Of a stretch of DNA of 45,577 nucleotides, positions 31,274 to 45,203 are shown piece by piece. This stretch comes from Betaproteobacteria bacterium (lineage in GTDB: Bacteria > Pseudomonadota > Gammaproteobacteria > Burkholderiales > Ferrovaceae), in the NCBI GenBank assembly GCA_028866015.1, contig JAGWIW010000014.1:1-45577 (forward strand), given 5' to 3'. A program made the position numbers and the translations under genes. The notes below the pieces were generated by a model. It ran no database searches. It saw nothing but the letters and a program-made list of their open reading frames with translations, and was not told the origin of the DNA. Position 1 is the stretch's first letter. The number at the start of each line of letters is the position of its first letter.

Positions 31274-32443
31274 ATGGGCAAGATGGCCATTTTACCGCAC
31301 TCCCTCCTGCCGGGCCCTGAAGCACAGGCCCACAGCGACCGCCTGCGTGCCACCATCGACGAAGCCATCCGCGAAGCGGGGGGCTGGATCGATTTCTCCC
31401 GCTTCATGTCGCTTGCCCTGTATGCCCCGGGGCTGGGCTATTACAGTGCCGGGGCGGTCAAGCTGGGTGCTGCCGGAGATTTTGTCACGGCGCCGGAAAT
31501 GACACCGCTCTTTGCGCGCACGCTGGCCCGGCCTGTGGTGCACACGCTTCAGGCGCTGCAGGGGCAGGCGCCGGAAGTGCTGGAGCTGGGGGCAGGTACG
31601 GGCAGGTTGGCGTGCGACCTGCTGACGGCCCTGGCCGAGCGGGATGCCGTGCCGGAGCGCTACCGGATCCTGGAAGTGAGCCCGGACCTGCGCGCGCGCC
31701 AGGAAGCGACGCTGTCCTCCTTGCCCCGGGCGCTGCGGGCGCGTGTGGAATGGTGCGAACATTGGCCGGATGCGATTTGCGGCGCCCTGGTGGCCAACGA
31801 AGTGCTGGATGCCTTGCCGGTGCATCGCGTGGGCTGGCGCGGCGCGGCGGGCTGGGTGGAAATTGGCGTGGCGCTCGGGAACGGGGAGTGGGTGCAGCAC
31901 GAGCGCCCCCTCGGCAACCCGCGCCTCCTTGAACGGCTGCCGGACCCGTCCGGCTGGCCCGTCCCCTATGACACTGAAATCAGCCTGGCCGCGACCGACC
32001 TGGTGACGACTGTGGGGCAAACCCTGCGCGCCGGGCGCGTCTGGTTCATCGATTACGGTTTTCCGGCGCGTGAGTACTATCATCCCCAGCGCGCGGGCGG
32101 CACCCTCATGTGCCATATCCGCCACCACGCCCATCCCGATCCCCTGGCATTTCCCGGGCTGCAGGACATCACGGCCCACGTGGATTTCACGGCGGTGGCG
32201 CAGGCGGCTCTCGCTGTGGGGCTGGCGGTGGATGACTACGGTTCCATGGCCTCATGGCTGATTGCGGAGGGCATCGTCGAGGAGTTGGGGCGACTGTCGC
32301 CGGATCAGCCCGCGCACTACCTGCCTGCGGCATCCGCCGTGCACAGGCTGCTCAGCCCGGCGGAAATGGGGGAACTGTTCAAGGTGCTGGTGCTTCGTCC
32401 CGGCACGGGACGCGAGCCGCTCCCCCCGTCACTGGCGGGCTGA
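31274..32443 (+). CDS. SAM-dependent methyltransferase, MidA/NDUFAF7 family
   Basis: A DUF185-family methyltransferase; the mitochondrial relative NDUFAF7 methylates an arginine of complex I subunit NDUFS2. The 389-residue protein has [34 protein letters not shown], the SAM-binding [14 protein letters not shown] and [21 protein letters not shown]. The start is ATG 31274, with 31283 as an alternative; neither has a strong ribosome-binding site. The 3' end overlaps that of the convergent cca by 15 bases. The bacterial substrate is not established. Confidence 0.88.
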   Translation: MGKMAILPHSLLPGPEAQAHSDRLRATIDEAIREAGGWIDFSRFMSLALYAPGLGYYSAGAVKLGAAGDFVTAPEMTPLFARTLARPVVHTLQALQGQAPEVLELGAGTGRLACDLLTALAERDAVPERYRILEVSPDLRARQEATLSSLPRALRARVEWCEHWPDAICGALVANEVLDALPVHRVGWRGAAGWVEIGVALGNGEWVQHERPLGNPRLLERLPDPSGWPVPYDTEISLAATDLVTTVGQTLRAGRVWFIDYGFPAREYYHPQRAGGTLMCHIRHHAHPDPLAFPGLQDITAHVDFTAVAQAALAVGLAVDDYGSMASWLIAEGIVEELGRLSPDQPAHYLPAASAVHRLLSPAEMGELFKVLVLRPGTGREPLPPSLAG

Positions 32444-33571
32444 AGCGCGAATCGCCTGCAGGCGGGCCGCGCGCAGGCGCGCGGGGATTTCAGCGGGGTC
32501 GGATGCGGCCTGGGCGATGGCACCGGCCGGCACTGCGGCGGCGGCAGACAGGGCCTGCAGCAGTGGTTCCTCTCCTGACGTTGCAAGGCCGCCTGCAGCT
32601 TCGCAGCAGGCATAGGCGGCCACCAGGGCTTCGAAGCGCTGCGGCCGGCGCAGGCCGTCGGCACGTTCGATCAGGTCGAGCAACCCTTCCGCGTTGCAGC
32701 GATGACGCGCGGCGAGGGGGCGCGACAGGGTGGCGGCCAGCAGGGCCAGGTCCCGCACGTCGGCCGGCAGGCGCAATCGCTGGCCCAGGTGCAGCAGGAC
32801 TTCGCGCCCGCCATCGGCGCGCTCGCCCAGCAGGGCTGCGGCCCAGGCGGCAAAGCGCACGTCCACCGGATGGTGACGTGCGGCGGCCAGGTCCACGGCG
32901 CTGGCGGCGAGCGTTCCCTGTTCGCCCCAGGCCTCGGCAATTTCCGGCAGCACATGCACCAGGGCGCCGCATTGGTCCAGGATGCGGAACAGTTCCGACG
33001 GGGTGGGTTCAGCCAGCCCGCGCGCCAGTTCCGCCCACACCCGTTCGGGCACCAGCGCGTCCGCTTCCCCGGCCTCCACCATGCGCCGCATCAGGGCCAG
33101 GGTTTCCGGGGCCACGCGAAAACCGAAGCGGCCCTTGAAGCGGGCGGCAAAGCGCGCCACACGCAGGATGCGCACGGGGTCTTCGGCAAAGGCCTCGCTC
33201 ACGTGGCGCAGCAGCCGCTGTTCCAGGTCGCGCGCGCCGCCGAAGGGGTCGATCAGGCGGCCTTCGGCATCGCGGGCCATGGCATTGATGGTGAGGTCGC
33301 GCCGCTGCAGGTCCTGTTCCAGCGTGACATCGGGGCTGGCATGCACCACGAATCCCTTGTACCCCGGTCCGCTTTTGCGTTCCGTGCGCGCCAGTGCGTA
33401 TTCCTCGTGGGTCTGCGGATGCAGGAATACCGGAAAATCCCGGCCCACGGGCCGGAAGCCTTGTGCCGTCAGGGCGTCCGGCGTGGCGCCCACCACCACC
33501 CAGTCGCGGTCCTGGACCGGCAGGCCCAGCAGTTCGTCTCGTACTGCGCCGCCCACGGCATAGATTTTCAT
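32429..33571 (-). CDS. cca: CCA tRNA nucleotidyltransferase with degenerate HD domain
   Basis: Adds or repairs the 3' CCA of tRNAs. The start is ATG 33571, overlapping the stop of the upstream Slt gene (ATGA); an in-frame extension further upstream is only read-through of that gene. The 380-residue protein is a class II enzyme: [10 protein letters not shown] (7-16), DRD metal site (21-23), [11 protein letters not shown] and [10 protein letters not shown] (90-99). The C-terminal half aligns to the HD domain of E. coli Cca ([21 protein letters not shown]), but the His-Asp pair is replaced by Ala at about 245-246 and the other metal ligands are missing. Nucleotidyltransfer should be intact and phosphohydrolase activity lost. 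Confidence 0.93.
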   Translation of the reverse strand: MKIYAVGGAVRDELLGLPVQDRDWVVVGATPDALTAQGFRPVGRDFPVFLHPQTHEEYALARTERKSGPGYKGFVVHASPDVTLEQDLQRRDLTINAMARDAEGRLIDPFGGARDLEQRLLRHVSEAFAEDPVRILRVARFAARFKGRFGFRVAPETLALMRRMVEAGEADALVPERVWAELARGLAEPTPSELFRILDQCGALVHVLPEIAEAWGEQGTLAASAVDLAAARHHPVDVRFAAWAAALLGERADGGREVLLHLGQRLRLPADVRDLALLAATLSRPLAARHRCNAEGLLDLIERADGLRRPQRFEALVAAYACCEAAGGLATSGEEPLLQALSAAAAVPAGAIAQAASDPAEIPARLRAARLQAIRASARQ

Positions 33572-35541
33572 GGGGTTGCCGCCGGGTCCGGCTCGCCGCT
33601 GTGGGCAGGCCTCATGCCCGGGATCGTGCCCAGGCGCTGGTGCAGCGATTGCGCAGGCTGGCCCAGGCGCATGCCGTACACCGTGGCATTGAACATCACG
33701 TGTTCCACGTAGCCCCGGGTTTCGCGCAGGGGGATGGACTCGATGAATACGGTGGCATCCTGGGGGCTGCCGGACACCCAGCGCAGTACCCGGTTGGGCC
33801 CCGCGTTGTAGCCGGCCGTGGCCAGGATCGGATGCCCCAGCCGGTTGAGCAGGTGGCGCAGGTAAAAGGTGCCCAGTTGCAGGTTGGTGTCCACCTGGGT
33901 GGACTTGGCCCACTGGAAATGATGCAGGGGAATGCGCTTGGCCAGCCAGCGGGCGGTGGCGGGCATGAGCTGCATCAGCCCCATGGCGCCGGTGCGCGAG
34001 CGGGCCTGCGGTGAAAAATAGCTTTCCTGGCGCACCAGGCCAAACACCCAGGCTTCGTCCAGGTGGTTTTGCCGGGCCTGCTGGCGCACCGTCTCTTCAA
34101 AGGCCAGCGGAAACCGCAGTGCCAGGTCCTGCTGGTCGCCCGCCCGTTCGATGCTATAGATGGAGCGGTCATACCATTGCGCCTGGGACGCCAGGGCCGA
34201 GATCACCAGGCGCTGGCGGGGCGAGAGGGGGCGGCTGACGGCATTCCATTCGAACTGGGATTCCGGAACGAGGCCCAGGTTGTGCAGCCGCATCGCGCGC
34301 GACAGGCGTGGGCGCAGGGTGTCTATTTCCTCGGGCATGAGCGGTGAGGGCTGCGGCGGCAGCATGAGCTGCCCGCCCAGTTCTTCCAGGGCAAGCAGGC
34401 CGTAGTAACTGGATTCCTGGGACAGCGGTTTCCACAGGGCCTGTGCTTCCGCGCCCCTTCCCAGTGCCTGCAGGGCGCGTCCTTTCCAGTAGCGCCAGGC
34501 GGACTGGGCGGCTTCGGCAGGCGACATGCCATTGATGGTGCGCAGCACTTCGTCCCAGTTGCCCTGGCGCAGTGCGGCTCGCGTGCGCCAGGCACGCATG
34601 CGGTCGTCCGTCAGTTCCCCTGCACGGCCAAACCAGGCCAGTGCATTGGGGTGCTGCACCATGGCCCCCTGCCAGGCCACCTGCTGCCAGCCGTAAGCCC
34701 GCTCGCTTTTGCTGAAGCGGGACGCCATGCGCTGCCAGATGTCCGCAGCTTCCTGCGGATCCCGCGCGGCAAGCTGGCTCAGGGCAAACAGGGCCAGTTC
34801 GCGCGCCGAACGGCTGTCGCCGGCGGCATCCCAGCTTTCGAGGAAGGATCTGGGCTGGGTGTAGGCCTGCGTCAGCGCGTCTTCTCCCAGGCCCTGCAGG
34901 GGCGGCAGGAAGCTGTTGATGTAGCGGGCGAGTGGCAGGTTGTTGCTGCCCAGCGCATGGCGCAACGAGCGCCAGATGTCGTCGCGCGAGATCAGGTTTT
35001 CCGCTGCAAGCAGCCGGAACACCGGGTCGCAGCCGTCCGGCTGGGATTTTGGGCTGAACCACAGGGCGCGTGCATCGTGCACGGCGGAAACGTCCTGGCG
35101 GCGCATCCGTTCCTGCAGGTTGTCGCAGGCCACTTCCGGATCTTCCAGGGCACGCGCAGTGACCTGGGCGGCAAAGGTGCTCCAGTCGCCACTGCGCACC
35201 AGGGCCTTGAGCCAGCTCACGCGCAGCGGTTCGGTCAGGGGGCTGTCGGGAAAGCGGCTGAAAAAAGCCTCCACGTCCGCGTTCGGCACGGGCCCGGACC
35301 CGGACCCGGACCCGGACTGACCCAGGCGGAGGTCCAGCAGCCAGTACTGCACGTAGTCTGCCAGCGGGTCGGCTGCCAGCTGGCGGGCATGGTGAGCGAG
35401 TGCGGCCATGTCGCGCGTGGCCCAGGCCTGGTGGGCAGCCAGCAGGGCCTGGTCAGGCGTTTCGGAAGGCCGCGCAACGATGCTGCATGTCAGCAGCAGC
35501 GCCGCCGCTGCGCAACGGGCGGAGGCGGAAATGAACGACAA
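33568..35541 (-). CDS. soluble lytic murein transglycosylase (Slt70 type)
   Basis: Cuts glycan strands of peptidoglycan in the periplasm, giving 1,6-anhydro-MurNAc ends, the source of the AnmK substrate. The 657-residue protein has a signal peptide (about 1-23), a long superhelical U-shaped domain and a C-terminal SLT domain with catalytic Glu506 in [12 protein letters not shown], followed by [13 protein letters not shown] and [12 protein letters not shown]. Length is close to E. coli Slt70. A (Ser-Gly)4 stretch at 76-83 comes from a hexanucleotide repeat. cca overlaps its 3' end. Confidence 0.94.
   Translation of the reverse strand: MSFISASARCAAAALLLTCSIVARPSETPDQALLAAHQAWATRDMAALAHHARQLAADPLADYVQYWLLDLRLGQSGSGSGSGPVPNADVEAFFSRFPDSPLTEPLRVSWLKALVRSGDWSTFAAQVTARALEDPEVACDNLQERMRRQDVSAVHDARALWFSPKSQPDGCDPVFRLLAAENLISRDDIWRSLRHALGSNNLPLARYINSFLPPLQGLGEDALTQAYTQPRSFLESWDAAGDSRSARELALFALSQLAARDPQEAADIWQRMASRFSKSERAYGWQQVAWQGAMVQHPNALAWFGRAGELTDDRMRAWRTRAALRQGNWDEVLRTINGMSPAEAAQSAWRYWKGRALQALGRGAEAQALWKPLSQESSYYGLLALEELGGQLMLPPQPSPLMPEEIDTLRPRLSRAMRLHNLGLVPESQFEWNAVSRPLSPRQRLVISALASQAQWYDRSIYSIERAGDQQDLALRFPLAFEETVRQQARQNHLDEAWVFGLVRQESYFSPQARSRTGAMGLMQLMPATARWLAKRIPLHHFQWAKSTQVDTNLQLGTFYLRHLLNRLGHPILATAGYNAGPNRVLRWVSGSPQDATVFIESIPLRETRGYVEHVMFNATVYGMRLGQPAQSLHQRLGTIPGMRPAHSGEPDPAATP
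35293..35316 (-). repeat. hexanucleotide tandem repeat inside the slt gene
   Basis: Four perfect copies of CCCGGA on the plus strand, read as TCCGGG four times in the coding strand, encode Ser-Gly repeats at residues 76-83. The 6-bp unit keeps frame, so copy-number change would alter linker length without breaking the gene. Confidence 0.85.
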
Positions 35542-35667
35542 GCGGTCTCCAGGTCTTCTTGCACAAGGGTCAGTGAATTATAGGGCGAAAAGGCGAGGAG
35601 GCGTATCATCCCGGGATTGCGCGGCTACCAGGCGCGGTTCCGCGTTGGACATGGAGGATTTCAAATC

Positions 35668-36207
35668 ATGGCGCTTTCCGATCCCGCAGTTCCCAGAACC
35701 CTGCTGCACCGCCGGCACATCACGGTGGAAGGCTATGCGCGCGAGGATGGCCTGTACGACATCGAAGGGCACCTGGTGGACGTGAAGGGGTATGCCTTTC
35801 CCGTATCCGACGGCATGAAGCCGGCCGGGGAGCCCATCCATGACATGTGGCTGCGCATCGTGGTGGATGGCGACCTGGTCATCCGCGATGCGGAAGCCTG
35901 CACCGTGGCCCGTCCCTACCCCGGCACCTGCGAAAACATCACTCCCCGCTATGGCGACCTCAAGGGGCTGCGCATCGCCCCCGGTTTCACCCGGGCGGTC
36001 AAGGAACGCTTCGGCGGCGTGCGCGGTTGCACCCACCTCACTGAACTGATCGGGACGCTCGCCACGGTGGCGTTCCAGACCCGCTACGGGGCTGCCGAAT
36101 CCGGCACCGAACAGAAGCCGCCGCACCTGGACGGCTGCCATGCGCTGGACACCCGGGGGGAGGTGGTGGCCCGTTTTTACCCCAAATGGTTTTCTAAAAA
36201 ATCATAA
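35668..36207 (+). CDS. DUF2889 protein
   Basis: A 179-residue protein of the DUF2889 family, function unknown. The start at ATG 35668 has GGAGGA nine bases upstream; a longer in-frame ATG at 35617 lacks such a site. Conserved-looking segments are YDIEGHLVDVKGY, PIHDMWLRIVVDGDLVIRDAEA, YPGTCENITPRYGDLKGLRIAPGFTRAVKERFGGVRGCTHL (in parts) and a C-terminal FYPKWF. The Cys and His residues of CENI, GCTHL and DGCH could bind a metal. No signal peptide or membrane helix. It is divergent from slt with a 126-bp gap and upstream of sucC. Confidence 0.85.
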   Translation: MALSDPAVPRTLLHRRHITVEGYAREDGLYDIEGHLVDVKGYAFPVSDGMKPAGEPIHDMWLRIVVDGDLVIRDAEACTVARPYPGTCENITPRYGDLKGLRIAPGFTRAVKERFGGVRGCTHLTELIGTLATVAFQTRYGAAESGTEQKPPHLDGCHALDTRGEVVARFYPKWFSKKS

Positions 36208-36304
36208 TGTATCGTAGATATTTTTGGAGTAGAATCCCTGCCCAGTCCAATCGCCATCGGTTTTGGGCGATGGATATCATCAACACTCATCTATAGGCCA
36301 AGCA

Positions 36305-37468
<1,164 letters not shown>

Positions 37469-37469
37469 T

Positions 37470-38345
37470 ATGTCTATTCTCATCAACAAGAATACCCGGG
37501 TCATCACCCAGGGGATTACCGGCAAGACCGGGATGTTCCACACCAAGATGTGCAAGGAATACGCCTTTGGTGCCGACTGCTTCGTGGCCGGCGTCACGCC
37601 CAAGAAAGGCGGGCAGGCGTATGAAGGCATTCCCATTTACGACAGCGTGAAGGAAGCGAAGGTCCAGACCGGCGCCACCGTATCCGTCATTTACGTGCCG
37701 CCGCCCTTTGCTGCAGCGGCCATCGACGAAGCCGTGGAAGCGGAAATCGATCTGGTGATCTGCATCACGGAAGGCATTCCCGTGCGCGACATGATCCGTA
37801 CCCGCTACAAGATGCAGGGCAGCAAGACCCGCCTGATCGGACCCAACTGCCCGGGCCTCATCACGCCGGACGAAATCAAGATCGGCATCATGCCCGGCCA
37901 CATCCACAAAAAGGGCCCCATCGGCGTGGTTTCCCGTTCCGGCACGCTCACCTACGAAGCCGTGGGTCAGCTGCGCGAACTGGGCCTCGGCCAGTCCAGC
38001 TGCGTGGGCATTGGCGGCGACCCCGTCAATGGCATGAAGCACATCGACGTGTTGAAGCTTTTCAATGACGATCCGGAAACCGAAGCGGTCATCATGGTGG
38101 GCGAGATTGGCGGCAGCGATGAAGAGCAGTGTGCCCGCTGGATCAAGGACAACATGAAGAAACCCGTGATCGGCTTCATCGCCGGCGTCACGGCGCCTCC
38201 CGGAAAGCGCATGGGTCACGCCGGCGCCATCATTTCCGGCGGCAAGGGCACGGCTCAGGAAAAACTCGCCGTGATGGAAGAGTGCGGCATCAAGGTTACG
38301 AAAAACCCGGCCGAAATGGGCAAGCTGCTCAAATCGGTGCTGTAA
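37470..38345 (+). CDS. sucD: succinyl-CoA synthetase, alpha subunit
   Basis: The subunit bearing the phosphorylated histidine. The 291-residue protein starts [21 protein letters not shown] with the CoA-binding Rossmann domain and has the active-site His250 in [17 protein letters not shown]. The ATG at 37470 directly follows the sucC stop, the common sucCD arrangement; a long in-frame extension into sucC is not used. A strong terminator follows at 38367-38400. Confidence 0.97.
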   Translation: MSILINKNTRVITQGITGKTGMFHTKMCKEYAFGADCFVAGVTPKKGGQAYEGIPIYDSVKEAKVQTGATVSVIYVPPPFAAAAIDEAVEAEIDLVICITEGIPVRDMIRTRYKMQGSKTRLIGPNCPGLITPDEIKIGIMPGHIHKKGPIGVVSRSGTLTYEAVGQLRELGLGQSSCVGIGGDPVNGMKHIDVLKLFNDDPETEAVIMVGEIGGSDEEQCARWIKDNMKKPVIGFIAGVTAPPGKRMGHAGAIISGGKGTAQEKLAVMEECGIKVTKNPAEMGKLLKSVL

Positions 38346-38366
38346 TCCGGCTGTTCGGACCATCGG

Positions 38367-38400
38367 CCCCGGCCTCCCGCAAGGGCGGCCGGGGTTTTTT
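38367..38400 (+). terminator. intrinsic terminator of sucCD
   Basis: CCCCGGCC (38367-38374) pairs with GGCCGGGG (38387-38394); inside, CCC and GGG pair around a GCAA tetraloop. Six Ts follow (38395-38400). It starts 21 bases after the sucD stop and lies just before the 3' end of the convergent fur gene. Confidence 0.92.
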
Positions 38401-38409
38401 ATTGGGAAT

Positions 38410-38835
38410 TCAGGGTTTGCGCGGGCAGTTTTCGCGGATGCAGTCGGCGTACAGCTGCAGGGAGTGGTCGTGGATCGAGAAGCCCCGCTCCTTGGCCACC
38501 CGTGCCTGCCGCCGCTCGATTTCGGCGTCGTAGAACTCTTCCACGTGGCCGCATTGCAGGCAGACCAGGTGGTCGTGGTGCTGCCCTTCGTTGAGCTCGA
38601 ATACCGCCTTGCCGCTCTCGAAGTGGTGGCGCACCAGCAGGCCGGCCTGTTCGAACTGGGTGAGCACCCGGTAGACCGTGGCCAGACCGATTTCCATGCC
38701 TTCCGCCTGCAGCCGCCGGTAGACTTCTTCGGCACTCATGTGGCGCGTGTCGGTGTTCTCGAACAGACCCAGCACCTTGAGGCGGGGCAGGGTGGCCTTG
38801 AGGCCGATTTCTTTGAGATCCTGGGATACGCTCAT
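38410..38835 (-). CDS. fur: ferric uptake regulator Fur
   Basis: Iron-sensing DNA-binding repressor. I start at ATG 38835 ([22 protein letters not shown]), giving 141 residues; the longer frame would add 22 atypical residues. Visible features are the winged-helix region with AEEVYRRL and [18 protein letters not shown], the metal site HHDH (86-89), Cys92/Cys95 (VCLQCG) and a second pair Cys132/Cys137. It is divergent from bamE, the conserved fur-omlA arrangement. A perfect -10 TATAAT lies on the minus strand at 38872-38867. Confidence 0.95.
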   Translation of the reverse strand: MSVSQDLKEIGLKATLPRLKVLGLFENTDTRHMSAEEVYRRLQAEGMEIGLATVYRVLTQFEQAGLLVRHHFESGKAVFELNEGQHHDHLVCLQCGHVEEFYDAEIERRQARVAKERGFSIHDHSLQLYADCIRENCPRKP

Positions 38836-38866
38836 GGGGAAGCCGAAGATGCGGGGAAGATGGGTT

Positions 38867-38872
38867 ATTATA
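38867..38872 (-). promoter_or_regulatory. -10 element of fur
   Basis: TATAAT on the minus strand, 31 bases before the fur ATG, inside an AT-rich TTATTATAA (38865-38873) that could also serve bamE in the other direction. No clear -35 is seen. Confidence 0.45.
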
Positions 38873-38900
38873 AGCGGATTGGCTTGTACCGGATAAAACA

Positions 38901-39392
38901 ATGAATCGAACTGTCACTGCTCTGCTGCTGTCGGCGTTCGCGCTGGCAGGCTGCTCCTCATGGAGCATGCCCACCATGCCCAGCATGGAAAAGCTGCCAG
39001 ACGAAATGGCCAAGAAGTGGGCGGCCATCAAGCCGTATACGCTGGACATCCAGCAGGGTGTGGTCATAGACCAGGACATGATTGCCCGCCTCAAGCCGGG
39101 CATGAGCCGACTCCAGGTGGGTTACGTGCTGGGCTCTCCGTTGCTGGCGGACCCTTTTCACGCCAACCGCTGGGACTATGTCTATTACACGCGCAAGAAG
39201 GGTGTGGTGAGCAAGCCGCACAACCTGACGGTGTTTTTCAAGGAGGACAAACTGGAGCGCTTCGAGACTGACTATCCGCTGCCGCCCAAGCCGCCTGAGC
39301 CGCCCAAGGCGTCTGAAGTGAAGCCGCCTGCGCCGCCGCCCGAAGTGCTGCCGAACGCCAGCCGTCCCGTCACCACGCCGGAGGTGCGCTGA
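38901..39392 (+). CDS. bamE: outer membrane assembly lipoprotein BamE
   Basis: A lipoprotein of the BAM complex, which folds beta-barrel proteins such as the porins and TonB receptor here into the outer membrane. The 163-residue protein has lipobox LAGC with Cys18, then the SmpA/OmlA domain ([33 protein letters not shown], in the usual order) with [11 protein letters not shown] and [14 protein letters not shown]. It is about 50 residues longer than E. coli BamE because of a Pro-rich tail from about residue 131 ([20 protein letters not shown]). dapB starts on its stop codon. Confidence 0.93.
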   Translation: MNRTVTALLLSAFALAGCSSWSMPTMPSMEKLPDEMAKKWAAIKPYTLDIQQGVVIDQDMIARLKPGMSRLQVGYVLGSPLLADPFHANRWDYVYYTRKKGVVSKPHNLTVFFKEDKLERFETDYPLPPKPPEPPKASEVKPPAPPPEVLPNASRPVTTPEVR

Positions 39393-40219
39393 TGGCGCTC
39401 GACATCTGCATTGCCGGCAGCAGTGGGCGCATGGGGCGTGCCCTGATGGAAGCGGTGGCGGCAGCGCCTGATCTTCGTCTTACCGGCGCCCTGGAACAGC
39501 CGGGAAGCCCTTACCTGGGGCGCAATCCCGGCGATTGGCTTGGCACGCCGGTGCCGGCCGTCATCACGGACGACGTGCAGGCGGCACTTGCGGACAGCCG
39601 CGTGCTCATCGATTTCACCCGCCCCGCCGGTACCCTGGGCCACCTGCAGGCCTGCCTCGCGCTCGGGCGGGGCATGGTCATCGGCACCACCGGCTTCAGC
39701 GATGCAGAGCGGGAAACCATTCGCGCGGCCAGCGCCCGCATTCCCATTGTGTTCGCCCCCAACATGAGCATGGGCGTGACCCTTTCCCTGGCCCTCATCG
39801 ACCTGGCGGCGCGTGTGCTGCAGCCGGGTTTTGACGTGGAAATCGTGGAAGCGCACCACCGCCACAAGGTGGATGCCCCTTCCGGCACCGCCCTGCGCAT
39901 GGGTGAGGTGGTGGCGGCTGCGCGCGGGCGCCGCCTGTCCGAAGTGGCCGTGTATGGCCGCGAAGGCATCACCGGCGAGCGCCATCCGGACACCATTGGC
40001 TTTGCCACCGTGCGCGGCGGGGATGTGGTAGGCGACCACACCGTCTCGTTCATGGCGGATGGCGAGCGTCTGGAAATATCCCACCGTGCCAGCAGTCGTG
40101 CCACCTTTGCGCTGGGCGCCCTGCGCGCAGCCCGTTTCATCGCGGACAAGCCCTGCGGGTTGTTCGACATGCGGGACGTGCTGGGACTGGATGCGCTGCT
40201 GTCCGGCAAGCGGGTTTGA
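39392..40219 (+). CDS. dapB: 4-hydroxy-tetrahydrodipicolinate reductase
   Basis: Makes tetrahydrodipicolinate in the lysine/meso-DAP pathway using NAD(P)H. The 275-residue protein has the nucleotide-binding [27 protein letters not shown] and the signature [15 protein letters not shown] with His155, His156 and Lys159. The ATG shares one base with the bamE stop (TGATG). It works in the same pathway as dapF at 23837-24691. The carA promoter begins in its last codons. Confidence 0.97.
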   Translation: MALDICIAGSSGRMGRALMEAVAAAPDLRLTGALEQPGSPYLGRNPGDWLGTPVPAVITDDVQAALADSRVLIDFTRPAGTLGHLQACLALGRGMVIGTTGFSDAERETIRAASARIPIVFAPNMSMGVTLSLALIDLAARVLQPGFDVEIVEAHHRHKVDAPSGTALRMGEVVAAARGRRLSEVAVYGREGITGERHPDTIGFATVRGGDVVGDHTVSFMADGERLEISHRASSRATFALGALRAARFIADKPCGLFDMRDVLGLDALLSGKRV

Positions 40220-40244
40220 TCGGCGCGCCTTTTTAAGGTATTAT
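40216..40244 (+). promoter_or_regulatory. sigma70-type promoter of carA
   Basis: -35 TTGATC (40216-40221) and -10 TATTAT (40239-40244) with a 17-bp spacer, starting inside the last codons of dapB. Transcription would begin near 40251, a few bases before the leader hairpin. Confidence 0.65.
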
Positions 40245-40256
40245 TTCAACAATCGG

Positions 40257-40293
40257 AAACGGGAAAGTCGCGAACTGCGTCCTTCCCGTTTTT
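40257..40293 (+). promoter_or_regulatory. terminator-like hairpin in the carA leader
   Basis: AAACGGGAA (40257-40265) pairs perfectly with TTCCCGTTT (40283-40291), followed by TT to 40293. It lies between the carA promoter and the carA ATG, so it could be an attenuator. It could equally end the bamE-dapB transcript, 38 bases after the dapB stop. Confidence 0.65.
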
Positions 40294-40323
40294 CACATCA
40301 AATCCCTTCTGGAGCCTCTTGTA

Positions 40324-41475
40324 ATGGCCGACGCCACTACCGCCTCACCGACTGTGCCCGCTGTTCTCGTGCTGGCGGACGGGTCGGTGTTCCGGGGGCA
40401 GTCCATCGGGGCTCCCGGCCGGAGCGTGGGCGAAGTGGTGTTCAACACGGCACTCACCGGCTACCAGGAAATCCTGACCGACCCGTCCTACTGTCGCCAG
40501 ATCGTCACGCTCACCTACCCGCACATCGGCAACGTCGGCACCAATCCCGAAGATGCCGAATCCACCTCGGTGGCGGCTGCGGGGCTCGTCATCCGCGACT
40601 TGCCGCGGCAGTTGTCCAACTGGCGTTCGCGCCAGTCCCTGCCCGATTACCTGGCCGAGCGCGGCGTGGTGGCCATTGCCGGCATCGATACGCGCCGGCT
40701 TACCCGTCTGCTGCGCGAGAAAGGGGCGCAGAGCGGCTGCCTGATGGCGGGCGAGGTGGACGAGGGCGCGGCCCTGGAGGCGGCGCGCGGGTTTCCCGGG
40801 CTGGCCGGCATGGACCTGGCACGAGTGGTCAGCTGCAGCAGTCCCTACGAGTGGACGGAGGGCGCCTGGCAGCTGGGGCAGGGATTCGTGGCCCCGTCGC
40901 AGCCCCGCTTCCGGGTGGTGGCGTACGACTACGGCGTCAAGCACAACATCCTGCGCCTGCTGGCCGAGCGCGGCTGTCATGTGACTGTGGTACCGGCCAC
41001 CACGTCGGCGGAGCAGGCCCTGGCTTACCGTCCGGACGGCATTTTCCTGTCCAACGGGCCGGGTGACCCGGAGCCTTGCGATTACGCCATTGCGGCCATC
41101 CGCACGTTCCTCGAGCGGGGCATCCCCGTCTTTGGCATCTGTCTGGGCCACCAGCTGCTGGCGCTGGCTTCGGGCGGGCGTACCGTCAAAATGAAGTTCG
41201 GCCACCATGGGGCCAACCATCCGGTGCAGGACCTCGATTCCGGCCATGTCATGATCACCAGCCAGAACCACGGGTTTGCGGTGGATGCAGAGTCGCTGCC
41301 CGCCAACCTGCGGGTCACCCACCGTTCCCTGTTTGACGGCAGCCTGCAGGGCATCGCCCGCACCGACTGCCCGGCATTCAGCTTCCAGGGCCATCCCGAA
41401 GCAAGCCCCGGCCCGCACGATGCGGGCGGACTGTTTGACCAATTCATCCGCCTGATGCAGGCAAAAGCGGCCTGA
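40324..41475 (+). CDS. carA: carbamoyl-phosphate synthase, small (glutaminase) subunit
   Basis: Releases ammonia from glutamine for carbamoyl phosphate, the shared precursor of pyrimidines and arginine. The 383-residue protein has the N-terminal [15 protein letters not shown] and [25 protein letters not shown] region and a class I glutaminase triad: Cys273 in GICLGHQ, with His357 and Glu359 in HPEASPGP. carB follows after two bases. The 104-base leader carries a promoter and hairpin that suggest transcriptional control. Confidence 0.97.
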   Translation: MADATTASPTVPAVLVLADGSVFRGQSIGAPGRSVGEVVFNTALTGYQEILTDPSYCRQIVTLTYPHIGNVGTNPEDAESTSVAAAGLVIRDLPRQLSNWRSRQSLPDYLAERGVVAIAGIDTRRLTRLLREKGAQSGCLMAGEVDEGAALEAARGFPGLAGMDLARVVSCSSPYEWTEGAWQLGQGFVAPSQPRFRVVAYDYGVKHNILRLLAERGCHVTVVPATTSAEQALAYRPDGIFLSNGPGDPEPCDYAIAAIRTFLERGIPVFGICLGHQLLALASGGRTVKMKFGHHGANHPVQDLDSGHVMITSQNHGFAVDAESLPANLRVTHRSLFDGSLQGIARTDCPAFSFQGHPEASPGPHDAGGLFDQFIRLMQAKAA

Positions 41476-41477
41476 CC

Positions 41478-44723
<3,246 letters not shown>

Positions 44724-44726
44724 GGC

Positions 44727-45203
44727 ATGAACAAGGTTCCATTGACAGTGGCCGGTGCGGAAAAGCTCAAGGCGGAATTGCATCACCTCAAGCACGTGCA
44801 GCGTCCGGCCGTGATCCAGGCCATCAGCGAAGCCCGTGCTCAGGGCGACCTTTCCGAAAACGCCGAATACGATGCCGCCAAGGAGCGCCAGTCGTTCATC
44901 GAAGGGCGCATCGTGGACCTGGAATCAAAGCTGTCCAATGCCCAGATCATCGATCCCACCCTGCTGGATGCCGACGGACGCTGCGTGTTTGCCGCCACCG
45001 TGGAACTGGAAGACGTGGAGTCGGGCGACGTGTTCACTTACCAGATCGTGGGTGACGACGAGGCCGACATCAAGGAAGGGAAAATATCCATCAGCTCACC
45101 CATTGCGCGTGCCCTCATCGGCAAATATGCGGGAGACGTGGCCGAAGTGAACGCACCTGGCGGAGTGAGGGAATATGAAATCCTCGACGTCCGCTACGTC
45201 TGA
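44727..45203 (+). CDS. greA: transcription elongation factor GreA
   Basis: Rescues backtracked RNA polymerase by stimulating transcript cleavage. The 158-residue protein has the N-terminal coiled coil with the acidic tip region [16 protein letters not shown] and a C-terminal FKBP-like domain ([23 protein letters not shown]). It starts right after carB with AGGAG upstream, as often in betaproteobacteria. Its 3' end overlaps the yhbY gene by 29 bases. Confidence 0.97.
   Translation: MNKVPLTVAGAEKLKAELHHLKHVQRPAVIQAISEARAQGDLSENAEYDAAKERQSFIEGRIVDLESKLSNAQIIDPTLLDADGRCVFAATVELEDVESGDVFTYQIVGDDEADIKEGKISISSPIARALIGKYAGDVAEVNAPGGVREYEILDVRYV

Noticed and set aside
32429-33913. A 494-residue version of Cca starting far upstream
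   Set aside because: The added N-terminus is out-of-frame reading of the slt 3' end; [12 protein letters not shown] at 33571 is the normal Cca start.
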